From a virus, in IMG/VR virus record IMGVR_UViG_3300033145_000471, positions 1-61,273 of that record: a stretch of DNA of 61,273 bases; one strand, 5' to 3'. The position numbers and the translations under genes are program-made. Below are positions 17,111 to 27,436 of this stretch, piece by piece (within the stretch, counting starts at the first letter, position 1; each line of letters begins with the position of its first letter). The notes under the pieces were generated by a model. It saw nothing but the letters and a program-made list of their open reading frames with translations. It had not been told where the DNA came from and did not search any database.

Positions 17111-20025
17111 TGTCCAAGACCCTAACGACAAACGCATCATCGTACTACCTCAAAACCGGCGTGGCCGTGCGCCTGTTCGTGCACATCCCGACCGCCAATC
17201 TGTTTCTCGGCACGCAGGCGGTGACAATCGGCAGTACGACCTACGCGGACAGCCTGAAAAACAACGGCACGATCACGCGGTCGATCAAACCGTTCGGCGG
17301 CATGGCGGAGGTCTCTGGCGTCGATATATCGAATCTGGAACTTGGCGAGGATATATCATTCTGCACCGAGGCAACGGGCGACAACGGCATAAACCCTACC
17401 GGCACAAAGATACATCCGGCAGGGGCAGGGCGCTTAATGTCAGGGGGTGAATCGGGCGACGACACCTATGCAACTGTAAGAGGTGAGGAGACAGCGGAAT
17501 TTTCGGAACACGCCATAACCGTCGGACAACGGTATTATGCGCATCCGTCGTTAGGGGACATCTATTACACCTACCGCGGTTGTATCCAGTACAAAATCCC
17601 GGATACCCTGACATCGTGCGAGGATGCGGCGTTATCGCTCTACGGTCTGAATGACAATTCCACGACGGACAGCGAGCTATACGTGATCGAAGGCAATTGG
17701 AGCAGTTGGGATGATGATAGTAAGTTCTCGGATTTCGACGGGCACGAAAGCGGCGCGACAGCCTATGACAGCGCCGAAGCGACCGGTTCGCCGGCAATGA
17801 ATGAGACCTGGCGGACAAATTCTTTCTCCACAAGCACGACGACGCCGAATTACATCCGGTTCAATCAGTACGGGCGCGAGCGAATCGTAGCGAACGCAGG
17901 CTCGACAATTAAACTGCTCATACTGTCGAAGCGCGATTTCGACGGCACGGAGCCGAGCGGCGATGAGTTTGTCAAATTCAGTGCCGACGCCCCGACGCTC
18001 GACCTCAGGTACAACACGTACACTCTGTATAATCAGGAAGCTATTATCTACCTTGCGTTCGCGGCGGCGGGGAATGATCTGTCGGGGCTGACGGCGGTAA
18101 CAGACATGCAGCGGCTCTGGACGGGGGTGATCGACGATTACAGCATTACCACGCGGACTCTGAATCTGAAATTGAAGCAAAATGATTTCAAGGAAAACCT
18201 TACTATCCCTCAAACAATATTTGATGATGGAGACTACCCGTATATACATGACAGCAGCATAGGGAAGCCTATACCCATAATTTACGGCGATTTCATGGGG
18301 ACGTTGCGCCACAAATCCGGCATCGGATATGCCTGTAAAGAGGGGACGAGCAATTATTTCGGTCTCGGGGATTACGTTAAGGTGTATGTGACCCGGAACA
18401 GCATTACGAGCGGCAGCGGCGACAAAATATCAGGTGTTATTGCCAATCATCTATTAAAAGAAATGGATCACGCCGGGTATCTGTGGGAATCGGCCATAAA
18501 CAGCTTTGTCGTTTTGACCGCTGATCTTACGGATGACTCCAGCGCAACGATAGCGGCGGCATATTTATCAAAGGGCAGTGATACATCGAAGTTTCCGTAT
18601 AGCATGACGGTTATCGACGGCCTCGCGTCGATTAATCCAGTTATATGTAAAATACCCGGCGATGTCACAAATGCCTATATGACCAATCCGCTCTATGTAA
18701 TTGATAGCAACGCGAGCAATGAAACGACATTACAGAAAACCGGTTCATGGCTCAGCCAGGGCGATTTCTATTTCGGCCAAGATTGGGGCGTTTCTAGTTT
18801 AATCACCGGATATTGGGTCGTTTGTCAATGCCGAGCGGATAGCTATGATGCGAGTGCCAGCGGCTTTTCAACAACAGTGGACGCCGAAGTAAAAACATAT
18901 TTCACCATTGATGGGCAAGTGTATTATGAGGGCGCGGCCGCAATTGATGTAAAAGAAATTTTAGTTTATTTTGCATCGACAAACACCGACACAGTCTACA
19001 TCAAAAACCTCGGCTTGTGGCGCGGCTATAAGCGCGAAATTGCCGATGCTTACTATATTCGATGCAAAGGTCGCCCTGACGACGCATCGGGCACTATCAC
19101 CGGTTCCGCGTCATCCCTCATTGAGAATCCTTCCCATGTCATTGAATCCATCGCCCGCGATGAAATGAGCATGACGGATTCGGAGATCGACACGGCGGCA
19201 TTCGACACGCTGGCAACCGATCTGTCGGGCTGGAAATATGCGTTCCAGCTTTTGGAGCGCAAGGGAACGCGGGAAATTATCGGCGGTCTGGCGGAACAGG
19301 GCAGGACAAAAGCCTATTGGGACGAATCGAATCTGTTGACCGCGCAGGCGTTCGACAAGAACGACGCTTTCCCTAATGCCGCATCGGCTACCCCTGACGT
19401 ACCCGGCAACCTCGACATATTCGACGAGGACGCCTCACCCACCAGCGGCGCATTCACGACGCATCCGATCCTGTCGCCGGAATTCTCGGACGGTGGTGTC
19501 GAAGATTTTGAGATGCACAAAATGGGGATGGACGAGGTCAAGAATGATTTCGTACTCCACTACAAGAAAAACTATGCGACCGGCGAATTTGAGGAAACGC
19601 TGTATATCACCAACGGCAGCGGTGCGGAAGCCAGTGTCGAGACGAACATCAACGCCTCGTATCTTGAAAACAACCAGGACTTGACCAAAACGGGTAACCT
19701 GAAACAACTGTGTGCCGACAGCTATAACGAGATCGGTACGACGAATACGTGGGAGTACGACGCATGGGCGATCCGCGACGAAGCCACGGCGACGAAGCTC
19801 TTACAGCATTACGTCGAACGGCTGACAAAGAATCGCTGGATATGCCGGTTTACATCCGGCCTGAACGCTCTTGCCGTCGAACTCGGCGATTTCGTCAACG
19901 TCCGCCATGACCGCATACAGGACATATTCGGCACGCCGACGATGAACGTCAAGGCCTGGGAAGTGATACGAGTTGAACATGACCTGAATTCGCACAACAT
20001 AACCTTTGAAGTCATAGAGGTATAA
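17110..20025 (+). CDS. Tail tip / baseplate hub protein with inserted adhesion-like module
   Basis: 971 aa. The N-terminus (VRLFVHIPTANLFLGTQAV...) and the C-terminal half (residues 340-971, with a late KNRWICRFTSGLNALAVELGDFVNV stretch) look like a tail-tip hub. Residues about 120-305 form a separate beta module (YYTYRGCIQYKIPDTL, YVIEGNWSSWDDDSKFSDF, then IKLLILSKRDFDGTEP) like the DNRLRE-type module that also occurs twice in the fibre protein at 22117-25845. The middle KNNGTITRSIKPFGG segment reads as a domain boundary. Confidence 0.65.
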   Translation: MSKTLTTNASSYYLKTGVAVRLFVHIPTANLFLGTQAVTIGSTTYADSLKNNGTITRSIKPFGGMAEVSGVDISNLELGEDISFCTEATGDNGINPTGTKIHPAGAGRLMSGGESGDDTYATVRGEETAEFSEHAITVGQRYYAHPSLGDIYYTYRGCIQYKIPDTLTSCEDAALSLYGLNDNSTTDSELYVIEGNWSSWDDDSKFSDFDGHESGATAYDSAEATGSPAMNETWRTNSFSTSTTTPNYIRFNQYGRERIVANAGSTIKLLILSKRDFDGTEPSGDEFVKFSADAPTLDLRYNTYTLYNQEAIIYLAFAAAGNDLSGLTAVTDMQRLWTGVIDDYSITTRTLNLKLKQNDFKENLTIPQTIFDDGDYPYIHDSSIGKPIPIIYGDFMGTLRHKSGIGYACKEGTSNYFGLGDYVKVYVTRNSITSGSGDKISGVIANHLLKEMDHAGYLWESAINSFVVLTADLTDDSSATIAAAYLSKGSDTSKFPYSMTVIDGLASINPVICKIPGDVTNAYMTNPLYVIDSNASNETTLQKTGSWLSQGDFYFGQDWGVSSLITGYWVVCQCRADSYDASASGFSTTVDAEVKTYFTIDGQVYYEGAAAIDVKEILVYFASTNTDTVYIKNLGLWRGYKREIADAYYIRCKGRPDDASGTITGSASSLIENPSHVIESIARDEMSMTDSEIDTAAFDTLATDLSGWKYAFQLLERKGTREIIGGLAEQGRTKAYWDESNLLTAQAFDKNDAFPNAASATPDVPGNLDIFDEDASPTSGAFTTHPILSPEFSDGGVEDFEMHKMGMDEVKNDFVLHYKKNYATGEFEETLYITNGSGAEASVETNINASYLENNQDLTKTGNLKQLCADSYNEIGTTNTWEYDAWAIRDEATATKLLQHYVERLTKNRWICRFTSGLNALAVELGDFVNVRHDRIQDIFGTPTMNVKAWEVIRVEHDLNSHNITFEVIEV

Positions 20026-20028
20026 CTT

Positions 20029-21882
20029 ATGCCACCGATCACCCGCGAAGACACGTCTTTCGGCCCTGGTGGTTACGGAGCCGGCTTGGCGGCAGTGCCA
20101 GGTGTGCCGACGCATTCGACAAGCGAGCAATTTAACATAGTTACCGGCACGAACGACGTGTTGAAACTCTCGTATGACGGCGGCGCGGTTACCGACGTGA
20201 CTCTTTCGCAGAATGTCTATACCTACACCGCCCTGGCGACGGAAATACAGACGCAGTGCGATTCGGCCTTGGGTTGCACCAGTACGGTAACCCATTCGAG
20301 CACGACCGGACTAAATGACGCGAAGTTCACGATTGACGTTGGTTCCGGGCATACCGTAGCACTGACATACACCGGCAGCACGGCGGCGGTAACGCTCGGT
20401 TTCGAGGGTGACAAGTCGGCGGCACAGTCGATAACGAGCGACCGCTACGTCCACGGTGCGGGCACAATTACCTTCACCATCGCGGCGAACGGCAATGACG
20501 ACACGACCGAGATGGCGATCTACTGTATCACGAACAGCAAATACGTGAGCGCTGATGGTGACGCCGATGAAGCGAGCGAGATATGGCAGGACTTTGCCGA
20601 CTGGGACAACGGCGGCGCGAACGGAACGGTGACGATAATCAGCGCGAGCGGCAGCGCGCTTGTGGACTTCACCGGCTACACTTTCAAGGTCAAGGCTCGG
20701 AACGCGGATAATACCGAGACGGCTTTCTCGGCGGACTCCGCGAGCATGACCACCATGCCGTACATTGATTACGGCTCTATTTCGGCGCCACTGGATCGCG
20801 AGGTCACAACCGGCAACACAAAGGTCATGAGCGGCACTGACCTGCCGGCCGTCGCTGATTCCACCGACTCCTACGGTGCGGTGAAAATCACGCTGAAGCT
20901 GCAGAACAATACGAGCACCACAAGCCGCGTGGCATTGGAATTTTCCGAGGACGGCGGAACAAGTTACAGTTCGGCGACGGACATGTTCACGATTACCAGC
21001 GCGAACGACGTATTGAACTTTGAGAGCGACCAGGGCGGCCCGGTTGACATAGATGTGGTGGATGGGACGTATGATGACGGTGACGCAATGGCGACCGCCC
21101 TCCAAACAGCCTTGAATGCCAACACTACCTTGACGGGATCAGGTACAATCACGTTCGCGGTCACCTGGAGTTCATCGACAACGAAATACACTATCGACGC
21201 TGGTGCGGGCCATTGGGTCAATTACAATCACTTCGCGACGAATGTTGACGGCGGCTACACGTTCGGTTTCACGGCGTCGCATACCGGTAACGACCGCACG
21301 ATCACGACAGACGAGGCCCGCGGCGACTCCCCGAGGGTGCTGTCTACAAGCGCGGCGGGAACGTCACACGACGTGTACTGGAACTCCTATATCGACGCCG
21401 GTGAATCGGAATTAAAAGAAAGTCTTGCCCGGGTCCAATTCACGCCATACGACGCCAGCCCATCAGGCGGCGATGCGGGCACGGCGGTTGCGACGGCGGT
21501 ATTCACGCTCGATAACCGCCCGCAGCAGATAACACTGTCGGCGACGGACAACTATTCGTGGGACAAGGACGACACGCCGACGATAGAGGGCGTCATGAGG
21601 TCGTTGCGCGGCGGCAGCCGGGGATTTTTCCGTATCAAATTCTACGATTCCACCGACGATTCGCTGGTGCTGTTGCGGCTGAGTGCCACGGTTCAGGCCG
21701 GATGGGAGTATGAGCAGACGAGCGGCGGCGGGTATACGGCTGTACCGGCGGGCGGCGTCGATCCGCAGTATATCGGCAACAGCCAAAAGGTTCGATACAC
21801 CGTACAGGCAAGCGACGCCCTGACGCAGGGCAAAACTTACAACATCTATATCGAGCAGGGCGAGTACCGGGATAGGGAATAA
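20029..21882 (+). CDS. Tail fibre-like protein with internal repeat
   Basis: 617 aa of Thr/Ser/Gly-rich beta sequence. Two homologous segments occur: FNIVTGTNDVLKLSYDGG (about 35 on) with FTIDVGSGHTVALTYTG, and MFTITSANDVLNFESDQGG (about 320 on) with YTIDAGAGHWVNYNH. Each repeat continues through an ALATEIQTQC or MATALQTALNAN helix-like piece. FN3-like stretches surround them. The likely role is a side fibre or tip-associated receptor-binding protein. Confidence 0.6.
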   Translation: MPPITREDTSFGPGGYGAGLAAVPGVPTHSTSEQFNIVTGTNDVLKLSYDGGAVTDVTLSQNVYTYTALATEIQTQCDSALGCTSTVTHSSTTGLNDAKFTIDVGSGHTVALTYTGSTAAVTLGFEGDKSAAQSITSDRYVHGAGTITFTIAANGNDDTTEMAIYCITNSKYVSADGDADEASEIWQDFADWDNGGANGTVTIISASGSALVDFTGYTFKVKARNADNTETAFSADSASMTTMPYIDYGSISAPLDREVTTGNTKVMSGTDLPAVADSTDSYGAVKITLKLQNNTSTTSRVALEFSEDGGTSYSSATDMFTITSANDVLNFESDQGGPVDIDVVDGTYDDGDAMATALQTALNANTTLTGSGTITFAVTWSSSTTKYTIDAGAGHWVNYNHFATNVDGGYTFGFTASHTGNDRTITTDEARGDSPRVLSTSAAGTSHDVYWNSYIDAGESELKESLARVQFTPYDASPSGGDAGTAVATAVFTLDNRPQQITLSATDNYSWDKDDTPTIEGVMRSLRGGSRGFFRIKFYDSTDDSLVLLRLSATVQAGWEYEQTSGGGYTAVPAGGVDPQYIGNSQKVRYTVQASDALTQGKTYNIYIEQGEYRDRE

Positions 21883-21931
21883 TAGTATTTTGACAACATA
21901 ACCGTACGGGCTGATCACTCGGACGGATTAC

Positions 21932-21980
21932 AGCGGACGGCTGGTAGGGGCCTACCCCCTTACTATGTCGTCCGCTTTTT
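21932..21980 (+). terminator. Rho-independent terminator
   Basis: AGCGGAC (21932-21938) pairs with GTCCGCT (21970-21976), followed by TTTTT. The loop holds a second hairpin (GGTAGG-ggcc-CCTACC type). The next gene starts 16 bases later behind GGAGG, so it lies inside the late operon like the hairpins at 5318 and 12729. Confidence 0.8.
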
Positions 21981-21995
21981 GTTTGGAGGCTCACG

Positions 21996-22115
21996 ATGGG
22001 GAATTGGGTTTGTCGGCATTGGAAACAGATAATCGCTTTTGAAATCGCCCTCATGGTCATCGCCGTCATTTACGGCATCGTGACGGGCGGATTCGCGGAA
22101 ACGGGGTATTACTGA
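21996..22115 (+). CDS. Small membrane protein
   Basis: 39 aa (MGNWVCRHWK...) with one hydrophobic helix (IIAFEIALMVIAVIYGIV). A strong GGAGG ribosome site precedes it, and it ends just before the large fibre gene. Unknown role. Confidence 0.55.
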   Translation: MGNWVCRHWKQIIAFEIALMVIAVIYGIVTGGFAETGYY

Positions 22116-22116
22116 G

Positions 22117-25100
22117 ATGGCTGAAAACTGGAAAAAACTGCTGGCGGCGGGCGGGATCGTTGCGATAGTAGGGTCAATGACGCTGATTGATACCGAGAAG
22201 GATATGCCGACATTAAACCAGCCTGTCAAGACTGTGTATCTGTCGAAGAAGGCAAGAGAGCAGCTCATTAAAGAGCAAGCGAAAATCGTCGCTGTCGGGC
22301 AGGAGTTGACAGCAGGGCGGACGGCGGATACGAAGGTGCGGAAAGGTGCGAATGGGCAATTTATTGCCGAAGTTTATGCTGGGCGGGTTCACTGGTTCGA
22401 CAAGGAAGATTCTATTTATCGTGACTTTGATTTGTCAGAACATGAAGTATTGACATTGGCGAAGCTGAACCCGTTTCGCGAGTTCGACAAATATGTCGAG
22501 ATTGGCGATGCCGCAATGACGTGGAAAGAGGGTAAACGTCACGATTACAGTTTCCGCACGTCTGATGACCATTACGTAACGTGGAAGGCACTATTCGACC
22601 CGGCGAAAGCGAATGTGACAATCAAAACGCGGGCGCGGAAAAGCGGCGTCAAGCAGGATGTGATACTTGCTGACTCGACATCTGCGACAGAATTCCGCTG
22701 GCTGGTAGAATCCGATTGTGATATGAATTTCGATGGCGGTGAATTGATTTTCCGCGCTGATGGGAAGTTTATTGCACGGTCTCCGCCGATGACCGCATGG
22801 GATGCTAACAGGGCTGATGTGCCGGTTAAGATGACTATGCAGGGCGATACGCTGACTACGAAATTGACGATACCAGATCGAGCATTATGGCCAGTAACGC
22901 TTGATCCAAGCACTACTATTGACGCTGGTCTTCAGGGTGCTGTCAGAGAAAATGATGCTACATATGCTAACGCAAGAACAGCGACATCTGGTGACGGTAC
23001 AATACATACATATCCGAGAGTTGAACATGTATTAGATGAGAATTACTATATTTATCGCGGTTTTCTAACTTTTGATTTAAGCGGAATAGACAATAACGCA
23101 ATAGCAATTGCATGTAGTCTTATAATGGATGGCAACATTGATTTAACAACATCTGATTATAATATATTTATCCTTCAAGCAACACATTCGGTTATTGATG
23201 TTAATACGTTTAATGATTTTACGGGATGGGATGCTGGCGGTAATTTTTCTAATGTAATAAAATATAATGATGGATGGAATACGGTTAATTATTCAAACAA
23301 TAATAATTATCTTCCATTTAACAGCACTGGTATTGCCAATTTGGAATCAGAGTTTGGTTCAAGTGATTTTGATATTGCGTTGCTGAGTGAAAATGATATT
23401 GACGGGAATGTTCCATCTGGCGCACATGAAAACGCAACTCAATTTAGTAGTAGCCCTGCTCCCTATTTAACTGTTTGGTATACTGTTCCTGATGTCAATG
23501 ACCCCTCTCTAATGGTAATGCGAGCACCATCTGATCCCGATTCGACCGGTTACCTTTACGGCTCATGGGAAAACAATCATTCTGCAGGCATAGATTCATT
23601 AACCATATGGGATACAGCAGATAATTGGGTCAAGAAACTTGGCGCGGTAACGGATACTACGACTATATTAACAGGATTAGGATTGAATGAGCGCATCGGA
23701 TATTATGTCAGAGCGGATTCAGCAGCCTACAGTGGTCAATCCGGTCCAGATTCAGTATATACTCTTGCTGCATCTCCTGCTGCATTCGCTTTTGCAGCTA
23801 CTGATACAAACAAAGTTAGTATCAGCTTCAGCGCGAATGGTAATCCCGATTCAGTCCTCTACGCAATTCGTGACAGCACTCGACAGGCATGGGTGACTAT
23901 CGACGGTGACACAACGACAGTTGCCGCTGACTGGCGTACAAGAGCGGCATGGCTTCCTGTAGAGATAACAGACCTCTCTCCTGAAACCGAGTATGAGTTT
24001 GGCGTGGTTGGCAAAAATGATGATGGAGTACAAACCGACTACTTGTGGGGGGTGATCACAACTGATTTTGCAATTCGTGATTTCAATTTAACAGTGGTAT
24101 CCGCCACGTCCATCAACGCAACGTGGGATTTCGACGCCACGCCGGATAGCATCATCATTCGGCAATATGTCGATGATGTGCCGGTCGGGTCGTATATCAG
24201 TCCTGCTACATCTGAGTCCACGACTGTCAACGATCTCACGCCAAACACTCTCTACTCATGGTACCTTTATGGCAAGGCTGGTGATGCTGAAGGTACATCT
24301 GATGCGGATTCGACGTATACTCTTGCCATTGTACCTATAGCTGATAGTATTGCTATACCATCATCCGGCGATACGTCATTCGATTTTCATTTCAACACAG
24401 GTGATAATTCTGCATCGACTGACCTTGCAATAGCCGTTTACAAACAGGATGTGGACAGCTTGTATTACTGGGACGGGGCAGCGCTCAAGACCACGGAGAC
24501 CTGGCAGGATTCGGCGACCTGGGGCAACCCGATCACCATCGACGATCAAATCGCGGTTGACAAGACCTATGCGGTCGGCATCAAGGCGCGGAACGGTGAC
24601 AATGTTGAAACGGCTTTCGACTGGGCGTGGGTGAGGACGTTCGAGTTGACAATAACGAATGTGCTCGGCGCAAGAAATGTAAAGAGCTTTAATGGGAGGC
24701 CAAATACTAATATACGAACATCATATTCACTTATGCGCGACGAAACAAATCCAGATAGCATTCGTATTGATTCTGATAATTCAATTGGGCAGACATATAA
24801 TGCTGGCGGGCCGACGTATGAGGTATGGCGCTTATACCATGAGTTTATAATACCGTCTACACCTAATAATGATACTGCCGTTCTTAATCTATACGGTAAT
24901 AACGATCAATCAGATGCATATGATTTTAATATACAGATATTTGAATCAACTTGGACACCTGCAAATAATGCAAAGGATAAATATTGGCGGTTTGATGGAC
25001 GACAAGCTGCCGCCGCGCACAATGGTACGAGTCTGGGCGAGGTATTCAATACATCAGGTTTCAATGCTGCTGGTGATAATCTTATTCCATTTAATTCTGA

Positions 25101-25845
25101 CGGATTGACAACCGTGAATGCAGCCATAGGAGATACATTAAGGCTTATTGCAATTAGCTCTAAGGATTCTACTAATACGGCCCCGGATTCCGATGGCGGG
25201 GATGAAGATGAATATGTAGACATTGATGATGCAAAAGTGAATTTGACCCTCACTTACGAAGAGTCGGAGGCCTTGCCATCATCATTCGCCATGATGGCCT
25301 TATCCTCGACGGAAATAGCAATCACGTGGGACGACTCCCTCGAATCCAACTGGGGATACCGTGCCGTCGATGCGTCCAGCGGAACGATTGTCGCCGGGTC
25401 GGACACACTGACGGCGAATGCGGAAGCGGATACAATCACCGGACTTGCCGTGAACACGAAATACGACTGGAAAATCGAGGTTCTCGGGGGTACTCTTGAC
25501 GGCCAATATTCAGCCGCCGATTCGGCCTATACTCTCGCTGCCGCACCGTCCACAGTGCCGGTACTGGTGTTCTCAGCCCTGGGTGATACAGCGAAAATTG
25601 CGGCCGCGGCAGGCAGCCTGGGAACCGGCAACCCATCCTATACGGAGATAGCCCTGCAGGACAGCATCACGGGCTATTACGTCGATTTCTCCGCCGATCC
25701 AGATACCCTGTTTGCAGTTGCCGATTCGCTCGCGGCATGGGGTTGGCGTGACCTTGCGGAATTAGCAGACACGATAAGAGTTTACATATACAATCAAATG
25801 GGCAGACAATTTGCCTTGCGGTTCAAGGCGAGAAGCGGAGAATAA
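22117..25845 (+). CDS. Large modular tail fibre / adhesin
   Basis: 1242 aa. An N-terminal hydrophobic helix (LLAAGGIVAIVGSMTLI) is followed by a charged domain to about residue 265. Two DNRLRE-type beta modules lie near residues 275-460 (YIYRGFLTFDLSG, NYLPFNSTG, IALLSENDIDG) and 850-1050 (WRLYHEFIIPS, NLIPFNSDG, LRLIAISSKDS). FN3-like domains with NxxT and YTLAA linkers surround them. The two modules are AT rich (about 30% GC at 23041-23100 by hand count) while the linkers are GC rich (65% at 24481-24540), so modules have been exchanged. Likely receptor binding. Confidence 0.65.
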   Translation: MAENWKKLLAAGGIVAIVGSMTLIDTEKDMPTLNQPVKTVYLSKKAREQLIKEQAKIVAVGQELTAGRTADTKVRKGANGQFIAEVYAGRVHWFDKEDSIYRDFDLSEHEVLTLAKLNPFREFDKYVEIGDAAMTWKEGKRHDYSFRTSDDHYVTWKALFDPAKANVTIKTRARKSGVKQDVILADSTSATEFRWLVESDCDMNFDGGELIFRADGKFIARSPPMTAWDANRADVPVKMTMQGDTLTTKLTIPDRALWPVTLDPSTTIDAGLQGAVRENDATYANARTATSGDGTIHTYPRVEHVLDENYYIYRGFLTFDLSGIDNNAIAIACSLIMDGNIDLTTSDYNIFILQATHSVIDVNTFNDFTGWDAGGNFSNVIKYNDGWNTVNYSNNNNYLPFNSTGIANLESEFGSSDFDIALLSENDIDGNVPSGAHENATQFSSSPAPYLTVWYTVPDVNDPSLMVMRAPSDPDSTGYLYGSWENNHSAGIDSLTIWDTADNWVKKLGAVTDTTTILTGLGLNERIGYYVRADSAAYSGQSGPDSVYTLAASPAAFAFAATDTNKVSISFSANGNPDSVLYAIRDSTRQAWVTIDGDTTTVAADWRTRAAWLPVEITDLSPETEYEFGVVGKNDDGVQTDYLWGVITTDFAIRDFNLTVVSATSINATWDFDATPDSIIIRQYVDDVPVGSYISPATSESTTVNDLTPNTLYSWYLYGKAGDAEGTSDADSTYTLAIVPIADSIAIPSSGDTSFDFHFNTGDNSASTDLAIAVYKQDVDSLYYWDGAALKTTETWQDSATWGNPITIDDQIAVDKTYAVGIKARNGDNVETAFDWAWVRTFELTITNVLGARNVKSFNGRPNTNIRTSYSLMRDETNPDSIRIDSDNSIGQTYNAGGPTYEVWRLYHEFIIPSTPNNDTAVLNLYGNNDQSDAYDFNIQIFESTWTPANNAKDKYWRFDGRQAAAAHNGTSLGEVFNTSGFNAAGDNLIPFNSDGLTTVNAAIGDTLRLIAISSKDSTNTAPDSDGGDEDEYVDIDDAKVNLTLTYEESEALPSSFAMMALSSTEIAITWDDSLESNWGYRAVDASSGTIVAGSDTLTANAEADTITGLAVNTKYDWKIEVLGGTLDGQYSAADSAYTLAAAPSTVPVLVFSALGDTAKIAAAAGSLGTGNPSYTEIALQDSITGYYVDFSADPDTLFAVADSLAAWGWRDLAELADTIRVYIYNQMGRQFALRFKARSGE

Positions 25846-25888
25846 ACATAATGAAAAAACATACATATGACGCTGGCGGGGGTATAAC

Positions 25889-26101
25889 GTGAGCGGTGAC
25901 AATTACACCAAACGGGAACTTGACATGTGCTTCGAGAAAATCTATGAAAAGCTCGACGCAATCCATGAGCAGACCGTCACGACGAACGGGCGCGTGACGT
26001 CGCTGGAGAAATGGCGCTGGATCACCACCGGCGGGCTGTCTGTACTTTCGATGATAGTGCTGCCGATTGCGCTTTGGGTGATTACTCATTGGCCGTACTA
26101 A
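25889..26101 (+). CDS. Small holin-associated (XhlA-like) membrane protein
   Basis: 70 aa. A charged helix (LDMCFEKIYEKLDAIHEQTV) precedes a C-terminal transmembrane segment (LSVLSMIVLPIALWVITHW). This plan matches XhlA/holin-accessory proteins placed before endolysins. The start is GTG. A 13-codon reading at 25851-25892 (MKKHTYDAGG...) precedes and overlaps it and may be a leader. Confidence 0.6.
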   Translation: MSGDNYTKRELDMCFEKIYEKLDAIHEQTVTTNGRVTSLEKWRWITTGGLSVLSMIVLPIALWVITHWPY

Positions 26102-26119
26102 AGGGCTGAACGGATCGTC

Positions 26120-26773
26120 ATGAGACAACCGGTTGATATGTGGAATATTCTGCCGATGCGCACTGACCGGCAGCCGAATACACGGCGGCTGGCGGCTGTT
26201 CGGACAATCGTGGTGCATGCCATCAATGCCGAGGGATGGTCTCCGGAGCGGTTGAACGAACTCTGCACCGGCATCGGCGATGAGCTGGCGGAGAAACGTA
26301 GCGAGCCGACCTGCTCCTACCATGACTACATCCGGGGTGACGGCGCATGGTATCACATGGTGGATTATCATATCGCCGCATGGCATGCCGGGGCATGGAA
26401 CCGGCAGTCGATAGGCGTGGCGCTCGAATACCGGCCGTCGAGCGGAGCACCTCCCGCGCCTGCGATGATGGACAGCCTGCTCGATTACCTGGCGGTGGCC
26501 TGCCTGACGCTCGCCATATCGCCGCGAAACATCAGGGGGCACCGTGAGCTTAACGGAACCGGCTGGTATGTCACCCAGGCGGGTAAGCGTGTGCAACGTA
26601 AAACATGCCCCGGCATGCTGATCGACCTTGAACGGCTCCGCCATGATGTCATGGGGAGAATAGGGGAGCGGGCGGATGAAATACTTGCTCATAATAGCGG
26701 GCCTTTCCTTCGGGCTGATGCGCGGTCTGCGCGAGGGCATGGTGATGATACAGATGGGCGACCCGTTGTTTGA
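26120..26773 (+). CDS. N-acetylmuramoyl-L-alanine amidase (endolysin)
   Basis: 217 aa amidase_2/PGRP-like domain. Likely zinc ligands are His33 (VVHAI), His141 (GHREL) and Cys163 (KTCPG). SYHDYIRGDG and DYHIAAWHAG give the family signature. It cuts the amide between muramic acid and peptide at lysis. There is no signal peptide, so a holin is needed. The last 40 residues are basic and overlap the next gene in another frame. Confidence 0.9.
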   Translation: MRQPVDMWNILPMRTDRQPNTRRLAAVRTIVVHAINAEGWSPERLNELCTGIGDELAEKRSEPTCSYHDYIRGDGAWYHMVDYHIAAWHAGAWNRQSIGVALEYRPSSGAPPAPAMMDSLLDYLAVACLTLAISPRNIRGHRELNGTGWYVTQAGKRVQRKTCPGMLIDLERLRHDVMGRIGERADEILAHNSGPFLRADARSARGHGDDTDGRPVV

Positions 26774-27116
26774 CGGGTTTGATCACCTGAAGGATGTGGG
26801 CGTCCGGTGTCACATGTGGTTCCGCTGGTATCACGCGCTTGACGTGGCGGTGTTCACCGCGTTTGCGGGGGCTGTGTGGCTACTGGCGACAGCATGGCCG
26901 GGCTGGCTGTGGTTTCTCGGTTGCTGCATCGCGGCATGGGAGACGACGGAGATCGGGTACACGGTCGGCAGGTACGGCCGGCCGGTGGACGACCATGAAC
27001 GAATCATAATGATTGACCTGTACGTCATCAATATCGACGGCGGCTGGATATGGGCGCTGCATGGATTCCGTGTCTTGCTCGCCACACTCTTACTCTATTA
27101 TGGAGGCGCAACATGA
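26676..27116 (+). CDS. Multi-pass membrane protein in lysis cassette
   Basis: 146 aa with hydrophobic stretches at about 2-16, 55-75, 77-90 and a final VLLATLLLYYGG. It overlaps the endolysin gene by 98 bases and ends 4 bases into the next start. It may be a holin or related lysis membrane protein, from context only. Confidence 0.55.
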   Translation: MKYLLIIAGLSFGLMRGLREGMVMIQMGDPLFDGFDHLKDVGVRCHMWFRWYHALDVAVFTAFAGAVWLLATAWPGWLWFLGCCIAAWETTEIGYTVGRYGRPVDDHERIIMIDLYVINIDGGWIWALHGFRVLLATLLLYYGGAT

Positions 27117-27436
27117 AACGCAACTGGATTTTCGCTGTAGTCTTTCTGTCACTCCTGATCGTGACTGTCCCGGCCTACGCGGGTGTATTGGAAGCCGTCA
27201 AGGGCTGGTTCGGCTGGCAGGCGGCGGCGTACATTCTCACCGGCATCGTCGCCATCGGCGCTATCGGGAAATACACTGACGTCGGCTCGGTGGTATGTCT
27301 GAACATCGGCACTTTCTTCACGAACGTCGGCCTTGCTCTTGCGGACAGGAAAGTCACGAAGGAGGAACTTCTGCGGGCAAAGGCGGACTTCACGGCGATA
27401 ATCGCCACGGTCAAGGCGGCAAAGAAAAATGGCTGA
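27113..27436 (+). CDS. Signal-peptide membrane protein
   Basis: 107 aa. A cleavable signal (NWIFAVVFLSLLIVTVPAYA) leads to a short GW-rich piece and a second hydrophobic helix (AAAYILTGIVAIGAIG). ATG 27113 is chosen for its GGAGG site. A shortened relative is encoded at 61058-61255. It may assist lysis or alter the envelope; unproven. Confidence 0.6.
   Translation: MKRNWIFAVVFLSLLIVTVPAYAGVLEAVKGWFGWQAAAYILTGIVAIGAIGKYTDVGSVVCLNIGTFFTNVGLALADRKVTKEELLRAKADFTAIIATVKAAKKNG

Noticed and set aside
25823-26740. 305-codon minus-strand frame
   Set aside because: Antisense to the endolysin and holin-like genes; Pro/Arg/His-rich composition is typical of a GC-rich shadow frame.
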